Assembly: GCF_003201835.2 (NCBI RefSeq)
Contig: NZ_CP029289.2
Location: 2,116,501-2,180,500 of the forward strand
Origin: Acidianus brierleyi
GTDB lineage: Archaea > Thermoproteota > Thermoprotei_A > Sulfolobales > Sulfolobaceae
Length of the DNA: 64,000 bases
Direction of reading: 5' to 3'
The notes below the pieces were generated by a model that was not told the origin of the DNA, ran no database searches, and was given only the letters and a program-made list of their open reading frames with translations. Positions 53,251-61,334 of the stretch are shown here, one piece after another. Within the stretch, counting starts at the first letter, position 1; the number at the start of each line of letters is the position of its first letter. The position numbers and the translations under genes are program-made.

Positions 53251-54249
53251 ATATATTTTATTACTTACTATTGCTGCATATTTATATATTTTCTTATCAT
53301 TCTCACTAATATTGGAGTTAATTAAACTATTTAGTTCTCTATTTGAAATATAAAGAAGTTCCTCCCTTCTTTTAGATCCCATAAGTACCTCGTATATTAA
53401 ATTTGATACTTGTATTGAAAAGCTCCTCGTAGAACTATCAGGATTTAGAGCATCTGCTGCTATATCTCTTAACATGTAAGAAATGTTTTCATAAAAAATC
53501 TTATTTTCAAGAATTTTTTTAACTCCTATGCTATATCCGCTTACAACAGACGCAGTACTCATTCCTCCAGCGTCAGAAATTACATACATTCTAGATTGAT
53601 CTATTATCGCGTTTGTACTCACCATTTTATACGTAAGCCATAAAGTAAACGCAGTTAAAGGTTGAAATCCAGGAATATAATCTATTCCTTTTAAAAGGTC
53701 CGGTATAACTGTAAAACTATAATCAATATCCTGTGGAAATAAATGTATTCCTACTCTCTCTCCTCTAGAAAATGGTGCAACTCCTAACCTAGTTAAAGTC
53801 CATCCTACCACTGATAACATGACATATGAAGGTTCGATTTTAATATCGTTTTTCCTATTTCCAACGTAACCTGGATACCTTCCAAATTCGTATAATTCTG
53901 GTTTTATGAAAGATAAAGCAGAAACTTTTTCACATTTCTTTTCCTCTGGAGTTATTTTCTCTAAGATTTCTGAAAGATTAGAGTCTGGGGGTATATTAAA
54001 ACATTTTAAAACTGACTGGAAAGGTTTCTTATCGTTTCCACTCATTGGTAACAACATGACGCGTTTTTTAGTTCTCTTTTGTATAGAATCTTCTTTAGCT
54101 TTCGCTATTTGATATGCTATATTAGAAACGTTTTTTACTTCTTCATCCGATATCTCTATTTCGTCCTTAAGTCTTCGTGAGCCTTTAGCCAGCGAAGCTA
54201 CTGCTATTATATAATTATCTCCAAATATATCGTAGAGTTTAACTCTCAT
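53242..54249 (-). CDS. cas8a2: Cas8a2 (Csa4), type I-A large subunit
   Basis: The 335-residue protein is a Csa4/Cas8a2-type large subunit, which in type I-A Cascade contributes to PAM recognition and recruitment of Cas3. It begins MRVKLYDIFGDNYIIAVASL. The ATG at 54249 is preceded by a GAGGAG site seven bases before and is preferred to the TTG at 54264. It is the last gene of the interference operon, overlapping the HD nuclease gene by 11 bases. Assignment rests on position after cas3'' and on family resemblance, not on a strong motif. Confidence 0.83.
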   Translation of the reverse strand: MRVKLYDIFGDNYIIAVASLAKGSRRLKDEIEISDEEVKNVSNIAYQIAKAKEDSIQKRTKKRVMLLPMSGNDKKPFQSVLKCFNIPPDSNLSEILEKITPEEKKCEKVSALSFIKPELYEFGRYPGYVGNRKNDIKIEPSYVMLSVVGWTLTRLGVAPFSRGERVGIHLFPQDIDYSFTVIPDLLKGIDYIPGFQPLTAFTLWLTYKMVSTNAIIDQSRMYVISDAGGMSTASVVSGYSIGVKKILENKIFYENISYMLRDIAADALNPDSSTRSFSIQVSNLIYEVLMGSKRREELLYISNRELNSLINSNISENDKKIYKYAAIVSNKIYSS

Positions 54250-54946
54250 TTTCCATCTCCTCAAGAGATTTTATAAACCTACTTTTAGCTTTGGATCCTT
54301 CATCTACGGACCTTTGTTCATTACTGTCCAGATTATCTCCTACTATTAGTGGAGCTAAAAGAAAAATATATCCCTTTGCTATATTCTTCTTCATAGAAAA
54401 GGCTTTTAGCCATTCTACCATTAGCTGAAAATCTCTCATTTCATAATCATTTACATTCAGTTTTCCATCTATTATTCCTTCCATATCTCTATCAAATTCG
54501 TTAATTAACACTTCCCCATATTTCTTTAGATAGAGCATTTCTTTCCTTAAATTTACCTCTGATATTGTATGAATTCCTCTAATAGCGTTTAAATGATTCA
54601 TAATCGTAAGGACTGACCAAAATTTTATAATTTCATTATTCCAATTATTTTTAAAGAGAAATACAGATCCTCCTATTTCATGATAAATAAAAGTCGTAGT
54701 TTTTCCAATTGGTTTACATTCATCGTCAAATTGCCTTTGATAGTACTCCGCAGCTTTTCCTATATCGTGGAAGGCTGTTAGGAAAATTGTAAGTTTTTTC
54801 AATTGTTTCCAGTCAATATCATATATCTTAGATAATCTCTTACTAGCTACAATAAAATATTGATTATTAAATATCTTTTCCACTTTGTTTACTGCACCTT
54901 TAGAATGGTCAATCAAAGTCTGGTTAGAAAATGCACAAGGTTTCAT
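54239..54946 (-). CDS. cas3'': Cas3'' HD nuclease
   Basis: A 235-residue stand-alone HD nuclease domain. Metal-binding residues are visible: H14 in LIDHSKG, H60-D61 in FLTAFHDIGKAAEYY and K64, then H in FIYHEIGG near 90 and MNHL near 118. With the separate helicase it acts as the split Cas3 that degrades targeted DNA in type I-A systems. Its start overlaps the helicase stop (ATGA), so the two are coupled. Its C-terminus overlaps the cas8a2 start. Confidence 0.93.
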   Translation of the reverse strand: MKPCAFSNQTLIDHSKGAVNKVEKIFNNQYFIVASKRLSKIYDIDWKQLKKLTIFLTAFHDIGKAAEYYQRQFDDECKPIGKTTTFIYHEIGGSVFLFKNNWNNEIIKFWSVLTIMNHLNAIRGIHTISEVNLRKEMLYLKKYGEVLINEFDRDMEGIIDGKLNVNDYEMRDFQLMVEWLKAFSMKKNIAKGYIFLLAPLIVGDNLDSNEQRSVDEGSKAKSRFIKSLEEMENES

Positions 54947-56430
54947 AATATACCACCTGTTTCGTCATATCCCTTTATTACTATTCCATCAATTCCTTTC
55001 TTTAAGAAATATATTGAAATACAATCTCTTCTTGGAATAGCATCTAAATATTCTTCCTTTCCATCTTTTATCACTTTTTTATTGCTTTCTAATTCTTTTA
55101 ATGCTTCCTCCTCCGTTAGAGGAATTGCACAATTTACTGAATAGCATCCAGGCGGAAAACCCATTACCAGTGATACCTCCCTAGTAAGATTACATTCCTC
55201 CTCTATGAGATCCCTTGAAGTTAATGAGAACAATACATTATCATCTATTAATTCAAGTGACTTCAATAACATTGGGTTTAGATCGCTGTGTCCTTTTGAA
55301 ACCGACATTAAACTTTGGTCTATTGATCCTCTTTTTCTAATTTCATTTAATGTTTCATTAACTTCGTCTCTATCATATACGTAGCCTCTAAATGGAAAAA
55401 TTATAACCTCACCGTACCCTCCATAACGAGCTACTCTTCCAGCCCTTTGGATAATACTTGACGCTGGTGCAGCCTCAGTAATTAATCTATCAAATGATTT
55501 ATCTATTCCAGCCTCTATAACTTGAGTGGAAATTACTAAATTATAATCATCAATAGATTCTATTTTTTTAGTCCTATCAATTTTATTGAATTTACTATGT
55601 AGAAGAAGAGGATTAAAATGTTTAAGAATTTTGTAAGCTTCTATCGCATCTTTTCTAGTATTAAAAACTATTAATGTCTTCTTATTTTTATCTATTGGGA
55701 ATTTTTCTACGAGCTGGTTAATGGTTAGTTTCTCGTCATCTATAAAGTCCATACTTATCTTTCTTTCAATAGAAAAATCGTTAGCATTTACTTCACATAA
55801 ATTTCCGTTTATTTCAAGTTCCTTCTTTATAAGTCCCTTAATATTTTCAGAAAGAGTGGCAGTCATAATTATAAAAGGTACACCTAAATCGTTTAAAGCC
55901 CTTAAAGAAGCTATGGTAGAAGTAAGAGGCCTACCCTCTTCTGAGAAAAGATGGAATTCATCAAATATCACTATCGAAGAATATATCATAGCTCTAGGAA
56001 TCTCAAAATGAGAACCATTTCCTTTTATTACTCTTTTTATTTCTGCAACTGGTACTTTAAACAAATTGAGAATAAATGTATCAAGAGTAGTAATGTTTAC
56101 TTTCTTTAAAAAATATGGGGAATCGGTAAAATCCATATCTTGGGCAGCTATCTCTCTTTTATCTATTCCCAATTTTTCAGAATTTTTTAGTAATTTTCTA
56201 TACAAATCTTGAACTATACTCCTAAGGGGCAAAACATGAATTACCCTATCAAAGACTTCATTTCCTTTAATTGCTGCTAACGCTAAGACTTCAGTCATTG
56301 TAGTCTTTCCATATCCAGTAGGTGCAGTAAAAATTACAGATTTCCCCTCTTCTATTTTCTTAATTGTATCTTCAATACCAGATCTTCTTGAAAAATTCAA
56401 AGCGTTTATAGTATAATTATAATAATCCAT
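54943..56430 (-). CDS. cas3': Cas3' helicase
   Basis: The 495-residue DExH-type helicase unwinds DNA for the HD nuclease. Walker A APTGYGKTT is at 37-45, the Walker B-like DEFH in IVIFDEFHLFSEEG, motif III MTATLSE, and motif VI QRAGRVARYGG. The ATG at 56430 is favoured over one at 56466: it lies five bases after the cas5 stop and gives MDYYNYTINALNF, whereas the longer start would overlap cas5 by 32 bases. It precedes cas3'' with a four-base overlap. Confidence 0.94.
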   Translation of the reverse strand: MDYYNYTINALNFSRRSGIEDTIKKIEEGKSVIFTAPTGYGKTTMTEVLALAAIKGNEVFDRVIHVLPLRSIVQDLYRKLLKNSEKLGIDKREIAAQDMDFTDSPYFLKKVNITTLDTFILNLFKVPVAEIKRVIKGNGSHFEIPRAMIYSSIVIFDEFHLFSEEGRPLTSTIASLRALNDLGVPFIIMTATLSENIKGLIKKELEINGNLCEVNANDFSIERKISMDFIDDEKLTINQLVEKFPIDKNKKTLIVFNTRKDAIEAYKILKHFNPLLLHSKFNKIDRTKKIESIDDYNLVISTQVIEAGIDKSFDRLITEAAPASSIIQRAGRVARYGGYGEVIIFPFRGYVYDRDEVNETLNEIRKRGSIDQSLMSVSKGHSDLNPMLLKSLELIDDNVLFSLTSRDLIEEECNLTREVSLVMGFPPGCYSVNCAIPLTEEEALKELESNKKVIKDGKEEYLDAIPRRDCISIYFLKKGIDGIVIKGYDETGGIL

Positions 56431-56434
56431 TAAA

Positions 56435-57166
56435 TTAGTTAACGACGACGATTTCTCCTCCAACATCGTAAGCCTCCTCCGCTTCTACTTTTGCTTCCAC
56501 GGAATACAAAGGAAAAGAGGATATGGGCACTGCATACGTTTTCTTTTCTCCTTCCTCTCCCCATGTCTGACCTCCTTCCCAAAAATCTATATATTTTATG
56601 AATGGTGAAGCATCGTGTTTGACTGTAGCTGGAAAATAATATTTTGTAGTAACTCTACCTGAAACTTTTTTTGCTTTTCCAATCTCAACATTTTCTACAC
56701 TAACTATTCCTTCCTTAGAGCCTATCCTAATTATGGACCAACTTAATTTCTCTAGTTCTTGAGGTTGAATCTTATCTGTAATGAATACTACTATCATTTC
56801 TCCATTTGGAGAATATATTTTCCCAGTAGGAACAATATTGTATCTATATGCCTTCTCTTTTCTTCTTTCAGGTCTTTGGAAATACGTTACAACGTTCCTG
56901 ACTATATCCTCTATATAAATTCCTGCAGAATTATCCTCATATCTAGCTGCAGCTATTATGTTATCGAAGTTTTTAGCAGGGCTACATGTTTTCCCTCCAA
57001 TTTTTACTAGATCTTTTCCCCTGAATTTGCCATATGATAGGGCGCCTATAAGGGTTGTAGGAGGAGGAAGTAATAAACCAGATTTCGATTTAGAGGATAA
57101 TGGAGAAACTACAGAGAATCCCCAGTGAAATTTTATGTATACCTTAGAATAAAAAAATTCACTCAT
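56435..57166 (-). CDS. cas5: Cas5 (type I-A)
   Basis: The 243-residue RAMP protein binds the 5' handle of the crRNA within the I-A Cascade. It begins MSEFFYSKVYIKFHWGFSVV, then shows the SKSGLLLPPPTTLIGALSYG segment typical of Cas5 (residues about 25-44). A later RYNIVPTGKIYSPNGEMIV stretch fits the RAMP fold. The ATG at 57166 lies inside the cas7 end (ATGAGTGA), indicating coupled translation; an earlier GTG at 57175 is less likely. Confidence 0.93.
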   Translation of the reverse strand: MSEFFYSKVYIKFHWGFSVVSPLSSKSKSGLLLPPPTTLIGALSYGKFRGKDLVKIGGKTCSPAKNFDNIIAAARYEDNSAGIYIEDIVRNVVTYFQRPERRKEKAYRYNIVPTGKIYSPNGEMIVVFITDKIQPQELEKLSWSIIRIGSKEGIVSVENVEIGKAKKVSGRVTTKYYFPATVKHDASPFIKYIDFWEGGQTWGEEGEKKTYAVPISSFPLYSVEAKVEAEEAYDVGGEIVVVN

Positions 57167-58130
57167 TATTTTCACTAAGTGATGATATTAGGTCTTCTGG
57201 ACTATTTACTACAGTAGCTTTTCCTACATCAATACCTTCTTTATTTATGGCGTATATTGACGTAGAACTACCGTTCAATATTGTTTTTGCTCTCTCTATC
57301 CTTTCAGACGTTAATTTAATGTAATCTTCTGAATGTCCAGGCTCTGGAATAAATGGAAAATCACTCACCGTAACTACTGCAGATTTTAGTTCTATTGATG
57401 GCAAAAATCTAGATCTCTTTCCTCCAAAATATCCAGTCATTATTGAATAAAGTGCATTTATAGCCACCTTTCTCCTTTGATCTTTAGTTTTAACTAGCTC
57501 ATCTTCTTTGTCTACTTTCTCTCCATAGTTAGAAGGAATCCCTATGAATTCATCGTCTAATGAAAAACTTAAAGTGTAAAGAGCAGATCCAACTTCCACG
57601 TTAAATATAGCCTGTTTCTCTTTGGAGCTAACTACGGAATATCTAACGTGAAATTGAGCTTCTAATTGTGCAGGTATCTCGTCTTTAGATAGGACTGGAA
57701 TCATGTAACCTACCATAAACTTAGAAGATCTCCTTACAGGATATTTACCAGCATACATAAATCCTCCAATATCTGCTACAACGTCTTTAAGCATTACGTC
57801 TACCTCGAATCTTCTTGCATCATTGTCAGATTTTGGTGGATTTATTCCTTCTTCTTTTAGCGTATCATCGTCTGAGAATTTTATAAGCTCCCCTTGGTAA
57901 GTTTTTAAAGATACGGGTAATCCATTTTTTTTAGCTAAATCGGCTACAGCCATTTGATATGCATGGGCAATCGATTCTCCAGAGATTGCTGGAACATATC
58001 TTACAACGTATCCGCCATCAGATGTCCGTACAACTACTGGAGCTGTTCTATGTCTTGTTAAGTTACCTACTGATTCTACTCCATTGAGAGACTCGACGTT
58101 TATTAAAAATCTCAAACTTCCAGAAATCAT
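57159..58130 (-). CDS. cas7: Cas7 (Csa2), type I-A backbone protein
   Basis: The 323-residue Csa2-type RAMP forms the helical backbone that coats the crRNA. The start MISGSLRFLINVESLNGVES and the glycine/charged loops (KYPVRRSSKFMVGYMIPVL near 129-147, GYFGGKRSRFLPSIEL near 233-248) fit Csa2. Its ATG overlaps the csa5 stop by four bases (ATGA). Length agrees with Sulfolobus Csa2 (about 320). It is the most abundant subunit expected in the complex. Confidence 0.95.
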   Translation of the reverse strand: MISGSLRFLINVESLNGVESVGNLTRHRTAPVVVRTSDGGYVVRYVPAISGESIAHAYQMAVADLAKKNGLPVSLKTYQGELIKFSDDDTLKEEGINPPKSDNDARRFEVDVMLKDVVADIGGFMYAGKYPVRRSSKFMVGYMIPVLSKDEIPAQLEAQFHVRYSVVSSKEKQAIFNVEVGSALYTLSFSLDDEFIGIPSNYGEKVDKEDELVKTKDQRRKVAINALYSIMTGYFGGKRSRFLPSIELKSAVVTVSDFPFIPEPGHSEDYIKLTSERIERAKTILNGSSTSIYAINKEGIDVGKATVVNSPEDLISSLSENNE

Positions 58131-58498
58131 TGATTCCCACCTAATTTTGCTTGATTTACAATAGACATAGCTATGGCGCCTGCTTTTCTTGCATTATAAA
58201 TATCTTTCTCGACCTCTAGTAGGAAATTCTCTATATCTGAAGTTGTTGGCAAATATCCATAAATTGAGAGCATTTTCTCTCCTTTTATAGATATTATAGG
58301 ATGGTCATCCTTTTTATTTTGGAAAATATCTCCCTTAGAAATTCCACTTTCAATAATTCTTTGAGAATCATTTAAAACTTTAGTTATAGCTTCCTTTGAT
58401 AAAGCATTTGCAATTCTGTCTATGAGCGTTGGAGAGTCCGTATATAAAGACGATGTTGCCAAAAGGTTAGCTATTCTTTTCAACACACCTTCATCCAT
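58127..58498 (-). CDS. csa5: Csa5 (Cas11a), type I-A small subunit
   Basis: A 123-residue helical protein in the position of Csa5, the small subunit that stabilises the displaced strand in I-A Cascade. It begins MDEGVLKRIANLLATSSLY, with later FLLEVEKDIYNARKAGAIAM near 92-111. It is the first gene of the interference operon, and its stop overlaps the cas7 start. Assignment rests on place, size and helical pattern. Its upstream region has a TATA-like TTTATATAATT and a dyad that may bind Csa3. Confidence 0.9.
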   Translation of the reverse strand: MDEGVLKRIANLLATSSLYTDSPTLIDRIANALSKEAITKVLNDSQRIIESGISKGDIFQNKKDDHPIISIKGEKMLSIYGYLPTTSDIENFLLEVEKDIYNARKAGAIAMSIVNQAKLGGNQ

Positions 58499-58573
58499 GA
58501 GAGATAATTATATAAAGAAATATATAAGCTTTTATGATATTTGGTGATGAAAGTCTTTTCAGAATTATGAAAA
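58499..58573. promoter_or_regulatory. Promoter of the I-A interference operon with inverted repeat
   Basis: The stretch between csa3 and csa5 should contain the promoter of the csa5-cas8a2 operon. Read on the minus strand, CTTTATATAATTATCTC lies directly upstream of the csa5 ATG and supplies a TATA element. Farther upstream, TTTTCA (58556-58561) and TGAAAA (58568-58573) form a perfect six-base-arm dyad around GAATTA, overlapping the csa3 stop. Such a dyad is a candidate site for the adjacent Csa3 regulator, which in Sulfolobus islandicus (Csa3b) represses this operon. The link is inference. Confidence 0.5.
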
Positions 58574-59194
58574 ATTATTATATATACTAATGAATATTTC
58601 TCCTTTTTTAGTTAGAGAAAGCTGTTCTCCCTCTTTCTTTATATAATAATTATCTACTAATTTATTCACCTTCCTCCACGCAGTAGTTACTGGTATTTTT
58701 ACTCTTCGTGAAATTTCAGACACACTTTTTTCACCTTCATGAATAGCTAAAAGTATTTTAACGTCGTCCTCCTCAAAATCTTTCCTTACCATTTCATCTA
58801 TTCTCCAAGAAATTACTCCCTCTAGACTCTCAGCTTCAACCTCAATTTCAGCATTTAAATCAAGAATTAAGAAAGCTGATAGAATTTCCAAATTCACAAT
58901 TCTCATACCACTAGAAAGACTCAGAACAAACGAAGTATATTTAGAAGACTTAATCCATTTGGAAATAGAGGAGACTGAAGATACGTAATCCAGATAATTT
59001 ATTTCAAGAATATTTAACTGTACTGATACTTCTTTAAGTAAATTATTAAAAGAGTCAATTGCCTTCTTTACTTTCTCATTATCTCCCAAAGGTTTAACTA
59101 GTAAAACTCCAGATATTTGCGATCTACCTCTCCGTAGAAAGGCTCTCAGCAAAAACTTTTCCTCAAAACCAACAGAAGAAACTAAAAGAGACAT
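58565..59194 (-). CDS. csa3: Csa3 CARF-HTH regulator of the CRISPR locus
   Basis: The 209-residue protein has an N-terminal CARF-type nucleotide-sensing domain (MSLLVSSVGFEEKFLLRAFL, with LSLSSGMRIVNLEILSA near 90-106) and a C-terminal winged helix (VSEISRRVKIPVTTAWRKVN near 158-177). This is Csa3, which in Sulfolobus either activates spacer acquisition (Csa3a) or represses interference genes (Csa3b). Its place directly upstream of the interference operon argues for the Csa3b type. The upstream TTTATTAATTAAATC suggests a leaderless promoter. Confidence 0.92.
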   Translation of the reverse strand: MSLLVSSVGFEEKFLLRAFLRRGRSQISGVLLVKPLGDNEKVKKAIDSFNNLLKEVSVQLNILEINYLDYVSSVSSISKWIKSSKYTSFVLSLSSGMRIVNLEILSAFLILDLNAEIEVEAESLEGVISWRIDEMVRKDFEEDDVKILLAIHEGEKSVSEISRRVKIPVTTAWRKVNKLVDNYYIKKEGEQLSLTKKGEIFISIYNNFS

Positions 59195-59406
59195 GATTTA
59201 ATTAATAAAAGAAGAAAAATAAGCTTGATGCTATAAAATGCTTTGCTTAATGGTTGGATTTTACTAAGCCTTAGACTGGATCAAGATAAATTCTAAACTT
59301 AAGTTTGATTAAAATATGTTAACATTTTTCCTGAGGAAATTGAAGTAAATCATAAAGCATGAAAGAGGATAGTAAATAATAATTTTATTTTACTACAGTA
59401 TGTTTT

Positions 59407-60087
59407 ATGGAAAGATATCTCTGGATCTCCTTTATTCTATTGGCTTTAGGAATAATATTTGACGGAATTTTAATTCTATTCTTTATATTCTCAATATTAG
59501 CCCTTATTACAATATCGTTAAAAAGAAAAGAAGTATTTAGACTATTTTTATCAGCAATGCTAATAGGCTTCATTTTCGAAAAGATTGGAGTATCTACCGG
59601 TATACCTTTTGGTCATTATTATTACAATTTTCCACCCTACATTCTAGGAGTTCCAATATTCGTAATTTTTGCATGGGGAATTATCTCATTTATATCTTAT
59701 TTGCCCATAATGCAATTCCCAAAATATCTAAAAATAATATTATTCCCATTAATGATGGTAATAATTGACCTATCTGTAGATCCAATCATGGTTTCAGCCC
59801 ACTATTGGACATGGGAATATTCGTCATTAAACTGGTTCGGAATACCTTTAACAAATTTTTTAGGGTGGTATATAGTATCTATGATTATTATCATTTTTAA
59901 TTTATTTAAGATGAAAGAAAATAAAATACAGACAAATCCCTTTCCAATAATTTATTTTCTGTTTTCTCTAAAATTCTTCATTTTCGCAAAACTAAAATTG
60001 TTAGAACCCTTACTTATTGCCACAATTATTTCTTTATTAATGACAATTTTAATATTCTATATTTCGAAAAGAATTCAGCCAATTTGA
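59407..60087 (+). CDS. Carotenoid biosynthesis-type membrane protein (CruF/DUF422-like)
   Basis: A 226-residue protein with about six or seven membrane segments. GVSTGIPFGHYYYNFPPYIL near 60-79, GVPIFVIFAWGIISF and LSVDPIMVSAHYWTWEYSSL near 121-140 with PLTNFLGWY match the DUF422 family, to which the bisanhydrobacterioruberin hydratase CruF belongs. It may hydrate a C50 carotenoid or be a related membrane enzyme. It is embedded between csa3 and the CRISPR array on the plus strand, with its own promoter. No carotenoid genes are near. Confidence 0.85.
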   Translation: MERYLWISFILLALGIIFDGILILFFIFSILALITISLKRKEVFRLFLSAMLIGFIFEKIGVSTGIPFGHYYYNFPPYILGVPIFVIFAWGIISFISYLPIMQFPKYLKIILFPLMMVIIDLSVDPIMVSAHYWTWEYSSLNWFGIPLTNFLGWYIVSMIIIIFNLFKMKENKIQTNPFPIIYFLFSLKFFIFAKLKLLEPLLIATIISLLMTILIFYISKRIQPI

Positions 60088-60549
60088 TAACAAGCAAAAC
60101 TTAACAAAAACTCTTTCACTTCACAAGAATATAATCCATTACCTTTAAATTTGTTATTGTTTTTGGACCGGTTAAATTATATTAGATCTTGGACGTTAGA
60201 TCAAGTAAGTTCTAAATCTATCGATTGATTAAAAGTAAGTTTAATATTATTTATGAAAATAAAGTAGCATATAAAACAAATTTATTATAGTTTTATTGAA
60301 AAATCTCTTATGTCTATTATTTTAACCAGATATTATTACTTCTATAACTTAATCATATTTACTATTAATAATATTTAATTTTATAACAATTATTTTTATA
60401 TATTATATTAATTTATTATAAATTAATTTTATGATTGCTAAATATCTATTAAATTTTCTATAAAATCATGAAATTAAAATTAAAATATAATTTTTTTAAA
60501 AAATACTACTATCCAGAGATTTTAAATATCATCAATACAAGATTTACCA
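60088..60549. other. AT-rich intergenic region with diverged repeat element
   Basis: This 462-base gap has no convincing gene. Near 60185-60240 it carries a segment (TTAGATCAAGTAAGTTCTAAA, read as TTAGATCAAG then TAAGTTCTAAA, followed by TTGATTAAAAG) that resembles one at about 59275-59320 (GGATCAAGATAAATTCTAAA, then TTTGATTAAAA), on the other side of the CruF-like gene. The rest is extremely AT-rich, and includes the promoter of the zinc-ribbon gene at 60550. No inverted repeat or coding signal is seen. Confidence 0.4.
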
Positions 60550-61272
60550 ATGACTAAGATTTGTCCAGTTTGTGGCAAAGAAAACGATGATAATGCTCAG
60601 TTTTGCGTTAATTGCAATTACGATTTTTCCTCACCTCCTCCAGTTCCAACACCTTCTCCTTCAAATTCTTCAAAATTCCCTAAGAAAATTATAGGAATAG
60701 CCGCAATCATAATAATTATAATAGCTGCAATCATTTTTTTACCTTCATTTTTCCACCATCCAACTTATACGGAAGCCTCGGCTGCAGAAAAAGCATATGG
60801 AGGAAAATGGATAGTTAACACTACTTACAGCGGGACTGAAATAATAAATTCTAATAATACTGTATCAATAAAATTCTTAAATGGAACTTCAACAGTGCTA
60901 ACAGTAAATTCTACGGGCTTAGCCGGTACCAAGGCCTTAATAATGATACTAACACAAAAGAATTCCACAAATTATATTGAGTTAGCCGACATAAATTTCA
61001 CCAATACCACAGTAGCATCAAAATATTTCTCATTCTTCTACACATCAATAGAGGAAGAGTCGTCTTTCACCAACATGAGTATTAATAATGCAACATACCA
61101 GAACTATAAACTAGTATATATTGCAGGAGGATCAGTAAAAACGGTTTATGGCATATATCCCGTTCCTAGTATTGCAATGGCTATTCATGGATCAAATGTA
61201 ATCACTTTAAGAATAAACGGATTTTCGTCTAATTTAAGCCAAATAGTCGACTTATTAAAACCATTAATTTAG
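60550..61272 (+). CDS. Zinc ribbon-transmembrane-exported domain protein
   Basis: The 240-residue protein starts with a zinc ribbon (C5-P-V-C8 and C19-V-N-C22), followed by a Ser/Pro-rich linker (28-42), a membrane segment (about 46-66, IIGIAAIIIIIIAAIIFLPS) and an extracellular domain of 170 residues with many Asn-x-Ser/Thr sites. The zinc ribbon should face the cytoplasm and is almost the same pattern as that of the ArnA-like protein. The outer domain is not recognised. It lies next to the CRISPR array with no shared transcript direction. Confidence 0.8.
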   Translation: MTKICPVCGKENDDNAQFCVNCNYDFSSPPPVPTPSPSNSSKFPKKIIGIAAIIIIIIAAIIFLPSFFHHPTYTEASAAEKAYGGKWIVNTTYSGTEIINSNNTVSIKFLNGTSTVLTVNSTGLAGTKALIMILTQKNSTNYIELADINFTNTTVASKYFSFFYTSIEEESSFTNMSINNATYQNYKLVYIAGGSVKTVYGIYPVPSIAMAIHGSNVITLRINGFSSNLSQIVDLLKPLI

Positions 61273-61334
61273 ACATTATATATTTTATATTTATTTTTCA
61301 ATTTTAGTTTTCGACATGATTTATGACAATCACA

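Noticed and set aside
56431..56466. Longer N-terminus of the Cas3' helicase
   Set aside because: It would overlap cas5 by 32 bases, while the ATG at 56430 follows the cas5 stop closely and gives a usual helicase N-terminus.
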